DNA of 64,000 bases, taken from IMG/VR virus record IMGVR_UViG_3300028559_000015, positions 1 through 64,000 of that record; one strand, written 5' to 3'. The position numbers and the translations under genes were made by a program. Below the pieces are notes generated by a model, which worked only from the letters and a program-made list of their open reading frames with translations, ran no database searches and had not been told where the DNA came from. The stretch's first letter is position 1. Each line of letters starts with the position of its first letter. Of this stretch, positions 28,893-38,301 are shown in pieces. This DNA comes from a virus.

Positions 28893-29273
28893 ATGATCAA
28901 TACAGTAAATGGATTGGGGAAGTATGTTGTGGTCGACGGCGGAATGCCCGGAACCACATATATAAATACTAGTTCAGGTTATATGAACGTCGGCGATATG
29001 CGGTTCAATCCTTCGCAGCAAAGGATTGAAGTGTATGACGGGAAACACTGGGTTACGTTAAACAGCGGTCATGCTTCGGTTAGGTTAACTTCTTATGCTG
29101 AAACGGTTATTGATTGGGCTGCCAAGAAGATGCAGGAAGATGCCGAACTTGAAGCGTTATCAAAGTCTAATGCTGCTATCGCCGACTTGGTCAAACAGAA
29201 AAAGAATCTTGACGATAAGATCAAGATGGTACAAATCTTAATTAAAGAAGAGCCGAAACTTGGAACAAATTAA
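28893..29273 (+). CDS. Conserved phage protein with coiled-coil end
   Basis: 126 aa, starting directly after the clamp stop. Residues 1-60 look beta-rich (VYDGKHWVTLNSG), and residues 75-120 form a coiled coil. Overlaps the next gene's TTG start by 14 nt. Function unknown. Confidence 0.7.
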   Translation: MINTVNGLGKYVVVDGGMPGTTYINTSSGYMNVGDMRFNPSQQRIEVYDGKHWVTLNSGHASVRLTSYAETVIDWAAKKMQEDAELEALSKSNAAIADLVKQKKNLDDKIKMVQILIKEEPKLGTN

Positions 29274-30807
29274 TCTCTCAGCATCACATAACCCAGATTG
29301 GGCGTTGTTTTTGCCAGCAGTCTCGTCTTTCTTCATCGCAGGTCTTGGCAAGCAGCGTGAAGGTGAAAACTATTTTGACGCGGCGAGAATTCCTGCGGCA
29401 TTCAACGGTGATGTTGAGAAGTTAAACTTTCTAAACGAGAAGGAAGGCTTGTACACGTACAAGTGGGGACTGTACTCTGCTGGTCACGCTAATCTAGACA
29501 TCACGAAGGACGACAACAACGAATCGATCATTCGTAAGCGTGATCGCCAGAATACATTCATGTTAGGTGACTCTGGTGGATTCCAGATTCTAAAATGTCA
29601 ATGGCCTGCTGATTGGAAAGACCCCAACTGCCCTCGTGCAATGAAGAAGCGTACAGAAGTTCTTAAGTGGATGGATGAGTACATGGACTACGGCATGTGT
29701 CTTGATATTCCATCGCAGTCTTTGACAACGTATCACATCGTTGACAAGAAGACCGGCAAGTCCGCACACGGTATCAGCACTATTGAAGAAGCAATCACAG
29801 CCACACATATCAACAATGAGTATTTTGTTGCTAATCGTGATGGTCGTTGCAAGTTTCTAAACGTTCTACAAGGACGCAATCATACGCAGTCTGATGACTG
29901 GTATGAAGAAATGAAGAAGTATTGCGATACTAACATCTACGGTGACAAGGCATTCAACGGCTGGGCATTCGGTGGTCAAAACAAGATCGATGTTCACTTG
30001 ATGCTTAAACGAATCATCAACATCATTCATGACGGCTATCTTGAAGAAGGTAAGCACGACTTGATTCACTGTCTCGGCACTTCAATCATGGAGTATGCTG
30101 TAATCTTTACTGATATTCAAAAGGCAGTTCGCAAGTATCATAATCCAAACCTACAGATTACATTTGACTGTGCGTCTCCGTTCTTTGCTGCGGCAAAGGG
30201 TCTTGTTTACAATAACAACACGTTCGAACACGATAGTAAGTGGACGTATGCTATGGAGAAGACGGCCGAGGACAAGAATTATGCTACTGACACCCGTAAG
30301 TTCAGTGACGGTGTATTAGCTGATGGTATTCATATGTTGTTTACTGACAGTCCGGTAACGGAAATGATGGTGATGAAGGACCTTTGTTTCCGTGGTCCAG
30401 GCTTTATTGGTCAACACGGCAAGGAGACGAAGACTAGCTGGGATACTCTTAGCTACACTCTCATTCAGGCACATAATGTGTATCAGCACATGACTGCTGT
30501 ACAGGAAGCGAATCGTCGTTATGAGCAGGGCATCATGCCTAAGATGGTCTTTGATCGATTCGATGGTAGAACATTTGGGCAAATCGTTGATGAGATTTTC
30601 TCACTTAAGGATAGACAACAGAGCTTAGATTTGCTAGAATCACATAGTAGATTTTGGACTCAGATGAAGGCAGGGCAAGGGTTCTCTGGTAAGAAGACAG
30701 TCAATGCCCACACAATGTTTAACCAGTTATTTGAAGTCGCAGACAGCGACCCCAAAGATGAAGAAATTGAAGACAGTGACGACGCAATGGAAGGTGTGCT
30801 AGAATGA
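29260..30807 (+). CDS. dpdA: DpdA/TGT-like DNA transglycosylase
   Basis: 515 aa from TTG 29260. MLGDSGGFQI (about 101-110) is the base-exchange motif of tRNA-guanine transglycosylases, with Asp104 as the nucleophile; WAFGGQ (about 235) matches the later substrate-binding motif. It is longer and more divergent than host tRNA TGT and lies beside folE, queD and queE, as do phage DpdA enzymes that swap guanine in DNA for a 7-deazaguanine. C-terminal 80 residues are acidic. A tRNA substrate cannot be excluded from sequence alone. Confidence 0.82.
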   Translation: MEQINLSASHNPDWALFLPAVSSFFIAGLGKQREGENYFDAARIPAAFNGDVEKLNFLNEKEGLYTYKWGLYSAGHANLDITKDDNNESIIRKRDRQNTFMLGDSGGFQILKCQWPADWKDPNCPRAMKKRTEVLKWMDEYMDYGMCLDIPSQSLTTYHIVDKKTGKSAHGISTIEEAITATHINNEYFVANRDGRCKFLNVLQGRNHTQSDDWYEEMKKYCDTNIYGDKAFNGWAFGGQNKIDVHLMLKRIINIIHDGYLEEGKHDLIHCLGTSIMEYAVIFTDIQKAVRKYHNPNLQITFDCASPFFAAAKGLVYNNNTFEHDSKWTYAMEKTAEDKNYATDTRKFSDGVLADGIHMLFTDSPVTEMMVMKDLCFRGPGFIGQHGKETKTSWDTLSYTLIQAHNVYQHMTAVQEANRRYEQGIMPKMVFDRFDGRTFGQIVDEIFSLKDRQQSLDLLESHSRFWTQMKAGQGFSGKKTVNAHTMFNQLFEVADSDPKDEEIEDSDDAMEGVLE

Positions 30808-31010
30808 CAGACTATGACACAGAAATTTATCTTTTACAAAAAGAATTCGATTCTCTGACTGCTCAAGCAAATGCGGCGGAGAAGGCCGAAGAAAACTCAC
30901 TTGAGATTCACGTACAACGCGGTGCAGTTTATGAAGAACTCACGCGGCTCAATCGATTGAAGTTTGAAGAACTTCACGAAACAACAGGACATGATGACTA
31001 TGACTATTGA
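30804..31010 (+). CDS. Hypothetical protein
   Basis: 68 aa, acidic, helical (likely coiled coil 5-60). ATGA overlap with dpdA. Part of the modification operon by position. Confidence 0.68.
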   Translation: MTDYDTEIYLLQKEFDSLTAQANAAEKAEENSLEIHVQRGAVYEELTRLNRLKFEELHETTGHDDYDY

Positions 31011-31470
31011 TAACGTGTCGGCAGCTAGAATTGCTGCTCAAGCAGAACATCACCGTAGAATTAAGGATCAGGCTAGACGAATGATCTGGGTAACCTTTAA
31101 GCGTGAAGGCATTCACAAGTATCCGGGAGCCGACACTGATCCAGCACTGGCAACAGGTGATGAGTTCGATGTCAGTTTTCTAGGTTTCCCTCACCGACAC
31201 ATCTTTCACTTTACGGTGGGGATTCAAGTATTTCACAACGACCGAGACATCGAGTTTATTCAGTTTAAACGCTGGCTCGAAAAGATTTTCAACGACGGAT
31301 TGATGCAGCTAGACTATCGGTCGTGTGAAATGGTTAGCGACGAGTTATATGATATGATTGCAACTCGCTATCCTAAGCGTGACATTGAGATTACCGTTTC
31401 AGAAGACGGTGAGAATGGTGCCACAATCTACTACAACATTTTTAAACCTGTACATTCAATCGCCATCTAA
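31000..31470 (+). CDS. Conserved phage protein, possibly T-fold
   Basis: 156 aa from ATG 31000 (ATGs at 30991 and 30994 are alternatives). Pattern IFHFTVGIQVFHNDRDIEFIQFKRWLEKIF, then DYRSCEMVSDELYDMI and a final ITVSEDGENGATIYY recalls the strand-helix layout of T-fold enzymes such as QueD. The metal-binding histidines are not evident. Next to dpdA. Confidence 0.6.
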   Translation: MTIDNVSAARIAAQAEHHRRIKDQARRMIWVTFKREGIHKYPGADTDPALATGDEFDVSFLGFPHRHIFHFTVGIQVFHNDRDIEFIQFKRWLEKIFNDGLMQLDYRSCEMVSDELYDMIATRYPKRDIEITVSEDGENGATIYYNIFKPVHSIAI

Positions 31471-31481
31471 GGAGTTATTCA

Positions 31482-31766
31482 ATGGCAAATCTTAATAACA
31501 AGTCTAACGTCAATCAAATCTTCAACGATCTGGATCTGTATCGTGATTTCTGTAGAGAATACGGTTACAGATTCGACGAGCGAGACTTGTACAGCGGTCA
31601 GAGCTATGTCTGGCGTCAACACCAAAAGGCTCTTGCAGGTAAGACTGTAAAGGATCAGTGGGAAGTTGATCGTATCCGCTTCAAGGAACAAGCGGAGCAG
31701 AATGCCCAGCGTAAGAGTTCTGTGCCGGTCCGAGCTAAGAACCAGAGCTTCCGCAAACGGGCATAG
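31482..31766 (+). CDS. Conserved phage protein
   Basis: 94 aa; AAGGAGTTATTCA before the ATG. Contains NVNQIFNDLDLYRDFCREYGYRFDERDLY, a short family I have seen in T4-type phages of unknown role. Basic tail. Confidence 0.72.
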   Translation: MANLNNKSNVNQIFNDLDLYRDFCREYGYRFDERDLYSGQSYVWRQHQKALAGKTVKDQWEVDRIRFKEQAEQNAQRKSSVPVRAKNQSFRKRA

Positions 31767-31776
31767 GGAAAACAAT

Positions 31777-32967
31777 ATGCGTAGATTATACTACATGGGT
31801 TTGGAAGCATACAATGCCCGTTATACCTTACAACTAACTGAATGGAACAGGTGTGTCTTTGACCAGCGCGGTCTTGATGTTACTTACGTTCCCGGTGAAA
31901 CTCTTGATGACAGTCAAAAGATTGTTGTTGGGCAGGTACTTGACGCACACGGTCGCTCTTACTTTGCGATGAGTCAGATGATGAACCTGGTTAAGATGAT
32001 GCAACAAGGTAAGGTGACCAACGAAGATGTAATCTACTTTGAAGACATGTTCCAGCCGGGCTTTGAGAGTCTCGGGTACATCATCAATCAAGTTCCTGAT
32101 AATCTTCGTCCTCGTATCTTTGTTCGTTGTCTTGCTCAAGCAATCGATCCAGATGACTTTGTTCATGTTTGGGGCATGGGTCTTTGGATGAGTCAATATG
32201 AACAGATGGTTAACAGCATCGTTTCTATCTCGGGCGGTGCAGTTCTTGCAACTAACGAAGAAATGGTAATGCACATGAAGGTGGCGGGTTGGACTGCTCC
32301 TATCTATAATATCTCCGGGCTTGCTTTTGGTAAGAATGAAGTAATTCAACGGCTTGGAGACAAGCTTAGGAACTTTACTGATCGACGCCTTCGCGTAGTG
32401 TTCTCTGCACGTTGGGACCAAGAGAAGCAGCCTGATTTCTACATGGACCTTGTTGAAGCGTGGAGGGAACGTTTTCCTAGCAAGGACGTAGAGTTTGTTG
32501 TTTGCAGCGGGAGTTCGTTGAAGTCAAATAATGAAAGTTACATGGCTCGTACTCGCAAGATGCAAGATAGCGGCAAGCTGACTGTCTACGAAAATCTAGA
32601 CAAGCAGAAGTACTACGAAATCCTCAATGATAGTCGTGTTGTTTTCAACTGTGCGCTTCAAGACTGGGTTTCTAATACTGCAAGCGAAGCTGATGCTTTG
32701 GGATGCAATGTGCTTTACCCTGCGTATCGTAGCTTTCCCGAGACGTTTGCAAACGACCCAGAACGACTTTACATTCCGTGGTCGATTGATGACGCAGTGA
32801 ACAAGCTGGATCCATTGCTTCGTAAGGCTCATCCCAACATGGGCAAGCTCAGTGATTGGACTGACAAGACTGTTGATCGTGTGATTGACATCATTGAAGG
32901 TAAGGGGGAGCAGTGGTTGCGTATGTCAAAAGACTACCGCAAATATTCTAAGGAAGCAAAGTATTAA
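31777..32967 (+). CDS. GT-B glycosyltransferase-like protein
   Basis: 396 aa from ATG 31777. The C-terminal half has [25 protein letters not shown] (about 206-230) and [36 protein letters not shown] (about 285-320), the nucleotide-sugar-binding region of GT-B transferases, including the E-A-ALG-pattern. Position between dpdA and guaC suggests a role in DNA decoration, but protein or envelope targets are possible. Confidence 0.75.
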   Translation: MRRLYYMGLEAYNARYTLQLTEWNRCVFDQRGLDVTYVPGETLDDSQKIVVGQVLDAHGRSYFAMSQMMNLVKMMQQGKVTNEDVIYFEDMFQPGFESLGYIINQVPDNLRPRIFVRCLAQAIDPDDFVHVWGMGLWMSQYEQMVNSIVSISGGAVLATNEEMVMHMKVAGWTAPIYNISGLAFGKNEVIQRLGDKLRNFTDRRLRVVFSARWDQEKQPDFYMDLVEAWRERFPSKDVEFVVCSGSSLKSNNESYMARTRKMQDSGKLTVYENLDKQKYYEILNDSRVVFNCALQDWVSNTASEADALGCNVLYPAYRSFPETFANDPERLYIPWSIDDAVNKLDPLLRKAHPNMGKLSDWTDKTVDRVIDIIEGKGEQWLRMSKDYRKYSKEAKY

Positions 32968-34031
32968 TGCGTATTGAAAACGAGATACTGCTTGACTTTA
33001 GTGATGTGTTGATTCGCCCAAAGCGGTCAACACTTGCTAGTCGTAACGGAGTGGTGTTAGAAAGTACATATACATTCAAGTACAGCGGTACTCAATGGCG
33101 CGGCGTCCCTATCATGGCTTCTAACATGGATGGCGTAGGCACCGTTGAAATGGCAACTGCATTGCAACCACTTAACTTGTTTACTTGTTTAGTAAAAACT
33201 AACACAACGATTCCTTCTGAGCTATATGCTCATCGTTATGCAGTAAGCACTGGTACTAGCGAAAAAGATTTTGAGCGTTTGCAGTCTGTCCTGACTGAAA
33301 ACCCACAAACTAAATTCATCTGTATTGATGTTGCTAACGGCTATAGCGAACACTTTGGTGACTTTGTTGCTAAGGTTAGAAAAGAATACCCCAGTCACAC
33401 AATTATCGCGGGTAATGTTGTTACAGCAGACATGACACAGGAGTTAATTTTACGCGGAGCCGACATCGTTAAAGTGGGCATCGGCCCTGGGAGCGTTTGC
33501 ACAACTCGTATTCAGACTGGCATTGGTTACCCTCAGCTTAGCGCCATCATCGAGTGCGCTGATGCTGCTCATGGTCTTGGTGGACATATCATCTCCGACG
33601 GAGGATGTGTATGCCCAGGAGATGTTGCTAAGGCATTCGGAGCCGGCGCTGATTTCGTGATGCTAGGGGGTATGCTTGCTGGCCATGACGAAGGCGGCGG
33701 TGAAATGTTCACTCGCTGGAAACAGACTGGATATTGTGACGAAACCGGTGATCCTATTTTACGAGGCGACCGCAAAGTACAGTTCTACGGAATGAGCAGT
33801 GACACTGCTATGGACAAGCATCACGGTGGTGTAGCAGCGTATCGTAGTAGTGAAGGCCGTACAGTAGAGATTCCTTATAAAGGGCCAGTTGCAGATACTA
33901 TCAAGGATATTGTTGGTGGCTTAAGAAGTGCCTGCACTTATGTTGGTGCAAGTCATCTTACTCATCTTAGCAAATGCACGACCTTTGTTCGGGTAAATAA
34001 TCAATTTAACAATGTATTTGAAGAAAGATAA
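32967..34031 (+). CDS. guaC: GMP reductase (IMPDH/GMPR family)
   Basis: 354 aa. Contains the active-site loop [25 protein letters not shown] (about 170-194) with catalytic Cys, then HIISDGGC and [11 protein letters not shown]. The [10 protein letters not shown] start and lack of CBS domains favour GMP reductase over IMPDH. It would turn GMP to IMP, shifting purine pools. The start codon overlaps the glycosyltransferase stop (AATG). In a 7-deazaguanine locus it might clear unmodified guanine nucleotides. Confidence 0.85.
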   Translation: MRIENEILLDFSDVLIRPKRSTLASRNGVVLESTYTFKYSGTQWRGVPIMASNMDGVGTVEMATALQPLNLFTCLVKTNTTIPSELYAHRYAVSTGTSEKDFERLQSVLTENPQTKFICIDVANGYSEHFGDFVAKVRKEYPSHTIIAGNVVTADMTQELILRGADIVKVGIGPGSVCTTRIQTGIGYPQLSAIIECADAAHGLGGHIISDGGCVCPGDVAKAFGAGADFVMLGGMLAGHDEGGGEMFTRWKQTGYCDETGDPILRGDRKVQFYGMSSDTAMDKHHGGVAAYRSSEGRTVEIPYKGPVADTIKDIVGGLRSACTYVGASHLTHLSKCTTFVRVNNQFNNVFEER

Positions 34032-34035
34032 AAAT

Positions 34036-34467
34036 ATGCATCCTGCAATTAAAAACATTATTCCCCTGTATTATGAGTTTGAACCTAAAAGTTTCGAAGC
34101 GTTGAATGACCATGTTACATACATCATGCAAATTTGCGAAGATAATAGTCCAAAGGTCTATTTTTTAGGAGATTGGATTGATACTCTAAACCTCGACATT
34201 AAATGTAAATATAGATTACGGTACGATGAGCAGGCTCGACGAGCAACCATTTCTGTTGGCAGTGATAGTAGAACTTTAACCACTGAGCCGCGAGGCTTTG
34301 TCTTAAATATGACAGAGGTCGAAGCTGAAAAGTTTGAAAAACTGTTGTTGTTCCCGCTGCTTACCCAAGAGGGCGACACATTCACTATCACGAAGATTAA
34401 CAATTGTGAAATTTCAAGAAATCTTGAACAAGAGAAAATTGATATTTTTAATTCTTTTTTCAGTTGA
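34036..34467 (+). CDS. Hypothetical protein
   Basis: 143 aa from ATG 34036 (an earlier ATG at 34012 is possible). No family recognised. Between guaC and folE. Confidence 0.6.
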   Translation: MHPAIKNIIPLYYEFEPKSFEALNDHVTYIMQICEDNSPKVYFLGDWIDTLNLDIKCKYRLRYDEQARRATISVGSDSRTLTTEPRGFVLNMTEVEAEKFEKLLLFPLLTQEGDTFTITKINNCEISRNLEQEKIDIFNSFFS

Positions 34468-34552
34468 CTAAATAACAATGTAGCACAAAGGCTACAACTT
34501 GAGAATTATTCTCCGTTGGGTATTAACGTTAGATACTTTGAAAGGAAAAACT

Positions 34553-35233
34553 ATGTCTTTTAATAAAAATAAATGTGACCCCGAATTAGGTCGTCGCGTT
34601 CACGAACATCTAGTGAATATGGGAGTTGAAACTCCCACTATCGAAAACAATCTCAGCAGAACCGACAAAATTGAGATCATTGAACGCAAGTTTAAGGATA
34701 TCATGGAAACCTTAGGGCTTGACCTGAGTGATGATAGTCTTATCGAAACTCCGAAGCGTGTTGCCAAAATGTATGTAGGTGAAATCTTTTGGGGCCTCGA
34801 CTATGAGGCATTTCCGAAGTGTACTACAGTTGACAACAAGATGAAGTATAACGAGATGGTCGTTGAACGCAACGTGAATGTGCAATCTAACTGTGAACAT
34901 CACTTTGTCATCATCGACGGTCTTGCTACTGTAGCTTATGTCCCGAATGAAAAGGTTCTTGGTCTATCAAAGATCAATCGCATCGTTGAATACTTCAGCA
35001 AGCGTCCTCAGATTCAGGAGCGTTTGACTGAACAGGTATTCCATGCACTTCGTTTTATTCTCGAAACAGAAGATGTTGCGGTCATGATTGACGCTCAACA
35101 CTATTGCGTTAAAAGCCGCGGCGTTGAGGATACCGGTTCCTCTACGGTGACAGTACGTTTGGGTGGTGGATTCAAGAACGACGCCGCAGCAAGAGCAGAG
35201 TTTCTTAGTATTGCTCGTATGGGCAAGTGCTAA
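34553..35233 (+). CDS. folE: GTP cyclohydrolase I
   Basis: 226 aa. SNCEHHF (about 112) carries the zinc Cys and catalytic His residues; HYCVKSRG (about 183) supplies the second zinc Cys. KRVAKMYVGEIFWGL matches the family's PxRVAxxY-E region. It converts GTP to dihydroneopterin triphosphate, the first step towards queuosine-type 7-deazaguanines. AAAGGAAAAACT precedes the ATG. Confidence 0.93.
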   Translation: MSFNKNKCDPELGRRVHEHLVNMGVETPTIENNLSRTDKIEIIERKFKDIMETLGLDLSDDSLIETPKRVAKMYVGEIFWGLDYEAFPKCTTVDNKMKYNEMVVERNVNVQSNCEHHFVIIDGLATVAYVPNEKVLGLSKINRIVEYFSKRPQIQERLTEQVFHALRFILETEDVAVMIDAQHYCVKSRGVEDTGSSTVTVRLGGGFKNDAAARAEFLSIARMGKC

Positions 35234-35712
35234 TGATCTTCAACAAGATTAAGAAACTAAAAGAGAACGGTCGCACGATTGGCATTACCTTCTCGACCTT
35301 TGATATGCTACATGCGGGTCACATTGCAATGCTTTCAGAAGCTAAGAATCATTGTGACTACTTAATTTGCGGGTTGCAGACCGATCCTACTATTGACCGA
35401 CCAGATACAAAGAACAAGCCAGTTCAAAGTATTGTAGAGAGGCAGATTCAACTTAGTGCTTGTCGCTTTGTTGACGAGATTGTTATCTATGAAACGGAAA
35501 AAGATTTGATAGATTTACTCTTGACGTTGCCCCTAGATTGTCGTATACTAGGTGTAGAGTATGAACATAGAGACTTCACTGGTCGAGGAGAATGTCAAGA
35601 CCGAGGGATTGAACTCATATTCAATGGTAGAGACCACAGCTTTAGTAGCAGCAATTTACGAAAGCGTGTAGCAGAAGCAGAAAGAAACAAAGATGGAACA
35701 CGAGAAGTTTAA
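35233..35712 (+). CDS. Cytidylyltransferase-like nucleotidyltransferase
   Basis: 159 aa. TFSTFDMLHAGHIAML (about 17-32) has the HxGH nucleotidyl-transfer motif, and the later SSSNLRKR matches the second (ISST-R) signature of glycerol-phosphate cytidylyltransferase-type enzymes. It would activate a sugar- or polyol-phosphate with CMP or AMP. The start overlaps the folE stop. Suggests an activated group made for the modification pathway; substrate unknown. Confidence 0.82.
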   Translation: MIFNKIKKLKENGRTIGITFSTFDMLHAGHIAMLSEAKNHCDYLICGLQTDPTIDRPDTKNKPVQSIVERQIQLSACRFVDEIVIYETEKDLIDLLLTLPLDCRILGVEYEHRDFTGRGECQDRGIELIFNGRDHSFSSSNLRKRVAEAERNKDGTREV

Positions 35713-35902
35713 CCATAACAAGTTCAATAATATTAGATGGTCGTTCACTCTGCCAGTCAACACTTATCAGTTTCCCGCATATAAGAAGGAAACGGTTGAA
35801 GAAATGATTGAACGAATGGATGCAGATGACGCGGTGATTGGGGTGATGACTTCGTATCCCACTGCTGAGAAGATGCTTAACAAATTGTATGGAAAAGCAT
35901 AA
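35693..35902 (+). CDS. Hypothetical protein
   Basis: 69 aa, overlapping both neighbours. No family recognised. Confidence 0.65.
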   Translation: MEHEKFNHNKFNNIRWSFTLPVNTYQFPAYKKETVEEMIERMDADDAVIGVMTSYPTAEKMLNKLYGKA

Positions 35903-36107
35903 GTTAGACTTACATGGTGTACGGCATCAAGATGTTGATGCTCTGGTGGAGAACTTTGTTCTGACGAATCAGCAAAGTTTTCCACTCACCGTCGTTTGTG
36001 GCAATAGCGTAAAAATGACACAACTAGCTGAAACAGTACTAAATAGGATTGGGTGTAACACATTTGTACTACGTTACGGAACAATCATTGTACATGGGTT
36101 CAACTAA
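35889..36107 (+). CDS. Smr-domain protein
   Basis: 72 aa. LDLHGVRHQDVDALVENFV (6-24) and LTVVCGNSVKM (about 33-43) are the DLHG and (T/C)GNS signatures of the Smr domain, which is associated with DNA or mRNA cleavage in MutS2 and SmrB. The single domain makes up the whole protein. Overlaps the previous gene. Confidence 0.8.
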   Translation: MEKHKLDLHGVRHQDVDALVENFVLTNQQSFPLTVVCGNSVKMTQLAETVLNRIGCNTFVLRYGTIIVHGFN

Positions 36108-36191
36108 AAATATCCGAACCGGTCTCTTTGGGCATCATCCCGGTATACAAACTCTGCCGCCTGTGCTATTATTAACATAGGAGATTAAAAT

Positions 36192-36698
36192 ATGGCAGGA
36201 CAATCAGTATCATACAAGTACACAAGTACTAAAGAGTATCACGACGCCTTTCCATGCGCTTATCGCCAATGGCGAGCCGATAGCCATTGCAATCTTATTC
36301 ACGGCTATTCGTTTTCTATGAAGTTCTACTTCGGGACTGATAGTCTCGATGTTCGTAATTGGGCTGCCGACTATGGTGGTCTTAAGGAATTGAAAGCAAT
36401 CCTCGAGGATCAGTTTGATCATACTCTCCTTGTGGCAGAAGATGATCCTGAACTTGAAACGTATATGATGCTACAGGAAAAGAAGTTGGCCAAACTAACT
36501 ATTCTTCCGAAGCTCGGATGTGAGGGTCTTGCTGACATGCTCTACAATTATGTCAACGGCGTGTATATCCCTGATATGTGGGGTCAAGCAGAATCGGAGC
36601 GTCTATGGTGCTATCGAGTAGAAGTTCGTGAGACACAGAGCAACATGGCTTTCAGAGAAGGCCGCCGAGAAGACAATGAGGACCTGCTAAATGGTTAA
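36192..36698 (+). CDS. queD: 6-carboxytetrahydropterin synthase
   Basis: 168 aa. HCNLIHGYSF (about 31-40) holds the zinc His pair and FDHTLLV the active-site Asp-His; EVRET near the C-terminus is the pterin-binding Glu region. It converts dihydroneopterin triphosphate to 6-carboxytetrahydropterin, the step after FolE. GGAGATTAAAAT before the ATG. The stop overlaps the next gene. Confidence 0.9.
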   Translation: MAGQSVSYKYTSTKEYHDAFPCAYRQWRADSHCNLIHGYSFSMKFYFGTDSLDVRNWAADYGGLKELKAILEDQFDHTLLVAEDDPELETYMMLQEKKLAKLTILPKLGCEGLADMLYNYVNGVYIPDMWGQAESERLWCYRVEVRETQSNMAFREGRREDNEDLLNG

Positions 36699-37239
36699 CA
36701 AAGTATATTACACAGAAAAACAAATCAATAACTCGATCCATACCATCATTCGACAAATAGTCAATGACGATTGGAAGCCTGACTATGTAGTTGGCATTAC
36801 TCGCGGCGGACTAGTACCTGCGCTTAAGATCAGTCACTACCTTGATGTTCCGATGAACACTCTCAAGGTTAACCTGCACGATAACGGTGAAAGTGAGACA
36901 AATTGCTGGATGTCAGAAGACGCATTCGGTTATGTTCCCGTATCAGAACGAGCAACAGTAAAGAGTCGATGGGACACTAAGAAGCGTAAGAATATTCTTA
37001 TTGTAGATGATATCAACGACACCGGTGAAACGTTAGAATGGATCAAGAAAAGTTGGGAAAAATGTTGCTTACCCGATGAACCCGCATGGGAAACAGTCTG
37101 GGGGAACAATGTTCGCTTTGCTGTGTTAGTTAACAATGACACTAGCCCTACAGAAGTCAATTATATCGGGGAGTCTATCAATAAGACAGAGGACCCTCAG
37201 TGGTGTGTTTTTCCGTGGGAGTATTGGTGGAAACTCTAA
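36691..37239 (+). CDS. Phosphoribosyltransferase
   Basis: 182 aa. VVGITRGGLVPALKISHYL (about 30-48) and the PRPP-binding loop NILIVDDINDTGETL (about 107-121) identify a type I PRTase, closest in style to xanthine/hypoxanthine-guanine enzymes. It may make a nucleotide from a free (possibly deaza-) purine. Located within the que genes. Confidence 0.88.
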   Translation: MVNKVYYTEKQINNSIHTIIRQIVNDDWKPDYVVGITRGGLVPALKISHYLDVPMNTLKVNLHDNGESETNCWMSEDAFGYVPVSERATVKSRWDTKKRKNILIVDDINDTGETLEWIKKSWEKCCLPDEPAWETVWGNNVRFAVLVNNDTSPTEVNYIGESINKTEDPQWCVFPWEYWWKL

Positions 37240-37250
37240 GAGACGACTTG

Positions 37251-37628
37251 ATGGTTCAACAGCAGATAAAGACTGAATGGGAACATATGGTCGGTGTGAT
37301 CATGCTGAACCAAACAGGAAGAAAGCCTGTGAAATACGTACTGCCGAAATTCTTAAAAAAGTTTCCGAACCCAACAAGTCTCCTAAATAGCACAGTGGAG
37401 GATGTGATCGACATCATCAAGCCACTTGGTATGTATAACATCAGAGAGAAACGGTTGCGCCGTATGTCAGAGGACTACTTGACTTGGAATAAGCAAGATG
37501 CACTAGCCCTTTACGGAATCGGAAAATACGGTAATGATAGTTATGAGATTTTCTTTAAACAAAACTACAACGTAAAGCCCACTGACAAAGAATTAGTACG
37601 GTACCTAAATGATAGAAAAGATAGTTGA
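37251..37628 (+). CDS. MBD4-like HhH DNA glycosylase
   Basis: 125 aa from ATG 37251. Similarity in order to the glycosylase domain of MBD4: EWEHMVGVIMLNQTGRKPV, IIKPLGMYNIREKRLRRMSEDYL, then LYGIGKYGNDSYEIF and NVKPTDKELVRYL. The helix-hairpin-helix G-I-G-K-Y-G and the catalytic-type Asp (PTD) are present. MBD4 removes T or U from mismatches with G. Only 3 nt separate it from the queE relic. Confidence 0.8.
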   Translation: MVQQQIKTEWEHMVGVIMLNQTGRKPVKYVLPKFLKKFPNPTSLLNSTVEDVIDIIKPLGMYNIREKRLRRMSEDYLTWNKQDALALYGIGKYGNDSYEIFFKQNYNVKPTDKELVRYLNDRKDS

Positions 37629-37630
37629 CA

Positions 37631-37684
37631 ATGGCTGTAATTAAAGTAAGCGAATTATTCTATTCAATCCAAGGAGAGAAGTAA
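37631..37684 (+). pseudogene. Truncated original start of queE
   Basis: 17 codons, MAVIKVSELFYSIQGEK then stop. Residues IKVSELFYSIQGE are identical to the start of intact QueE at 38279 but use four different synonymous codons. This is the displaced 5' end left by insertion of the endonuclease gene. Confidence 0.85.
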
Positions 37685-37734
37685 AAAGTGAAAATGCCTT
37701 CTCCCTGCATAAATACTTGCAAGAGGAGAACATC

Positions 37735-38301
37735 ATGATTCAACAGGGAATATCACGAAATAGCCGAGAACATTCTGCTAAGAGGCACAAACGAGCAGAA
37801 TTGAAAAAAGCATTTGGCATTCACGCAGATCAATATGAAGCGATGCTGGAAGAGCAAAACCATACTTGTGCAATCTGTGGGAAATCGGACATATGCAATA
37901 GGTCCCTAGCAGTAGATCATTGTCATAAAACTAAGCGAGTAAGAGGGTTATTGTGCACCAATTGCAATATGGCTTTGGGGAAGTTTCAAGATGATGTTGA
38001 GATTGTGAAACGGGCAGTTGAATATCTAAGAAGGGAATATCAGGTTCCTCAAGTTGAAGACACAGTTGAACACATTTCGCATGATGACCGACCTAATTGG
38101 AAGATGCTTGTTACTACCCCAGCTGGAATGTTTCCGTCTATGGGACACGCAGCTAAACACTATGATGTCCACGAAACAACGATAAGAGGCTGGTGTCTTA
38201 CTGACAGCAAGAGAAAAAAGGAAGGGTTTAGTTGTGAAAAACTATATGTTTCCATGAATTATTTGAAGGAATATATCAATGAACAAAATAAAAGTATCTG
38301 A
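37735..38301 (+). CDS. Endonuclease VII-type HNH homing endonuclease inserted in queE
   Basis: 188 aa from ATG 37735 (GAGGAG 6 nt upstream; ATAAATAC further upstream). Residues 35-85 match the Endo VII fold: HTCAICGKSD, LAVDHCHKTKRVRGLLCTNCNMALGKFQDD. The C-terminal part (DVHETTIRGWCL) looks like a DNA-binding helix-turn-helix. Its last 23 nt overlap the functional queE start, and a queE relic lies upstream, so it is an invader of queE. Confidence 0.88.
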   Translation: MIQQGISRNSREHSAKRHKRAELKKAFGIHADQYEAMLEEQNHTCAICGKSDICNRSLAVDHCHKTKRVRGLLCTNCNMALGKFQDDVEIVKRAVEYLRREYQVPQVEDTVEHISHDDRPNWKMLVTTPAGMFPSMGHAAKHYDVHETTIRGWCLTDSKRKKEGFSCEKLYVSMNYLKEYINEQNKSI

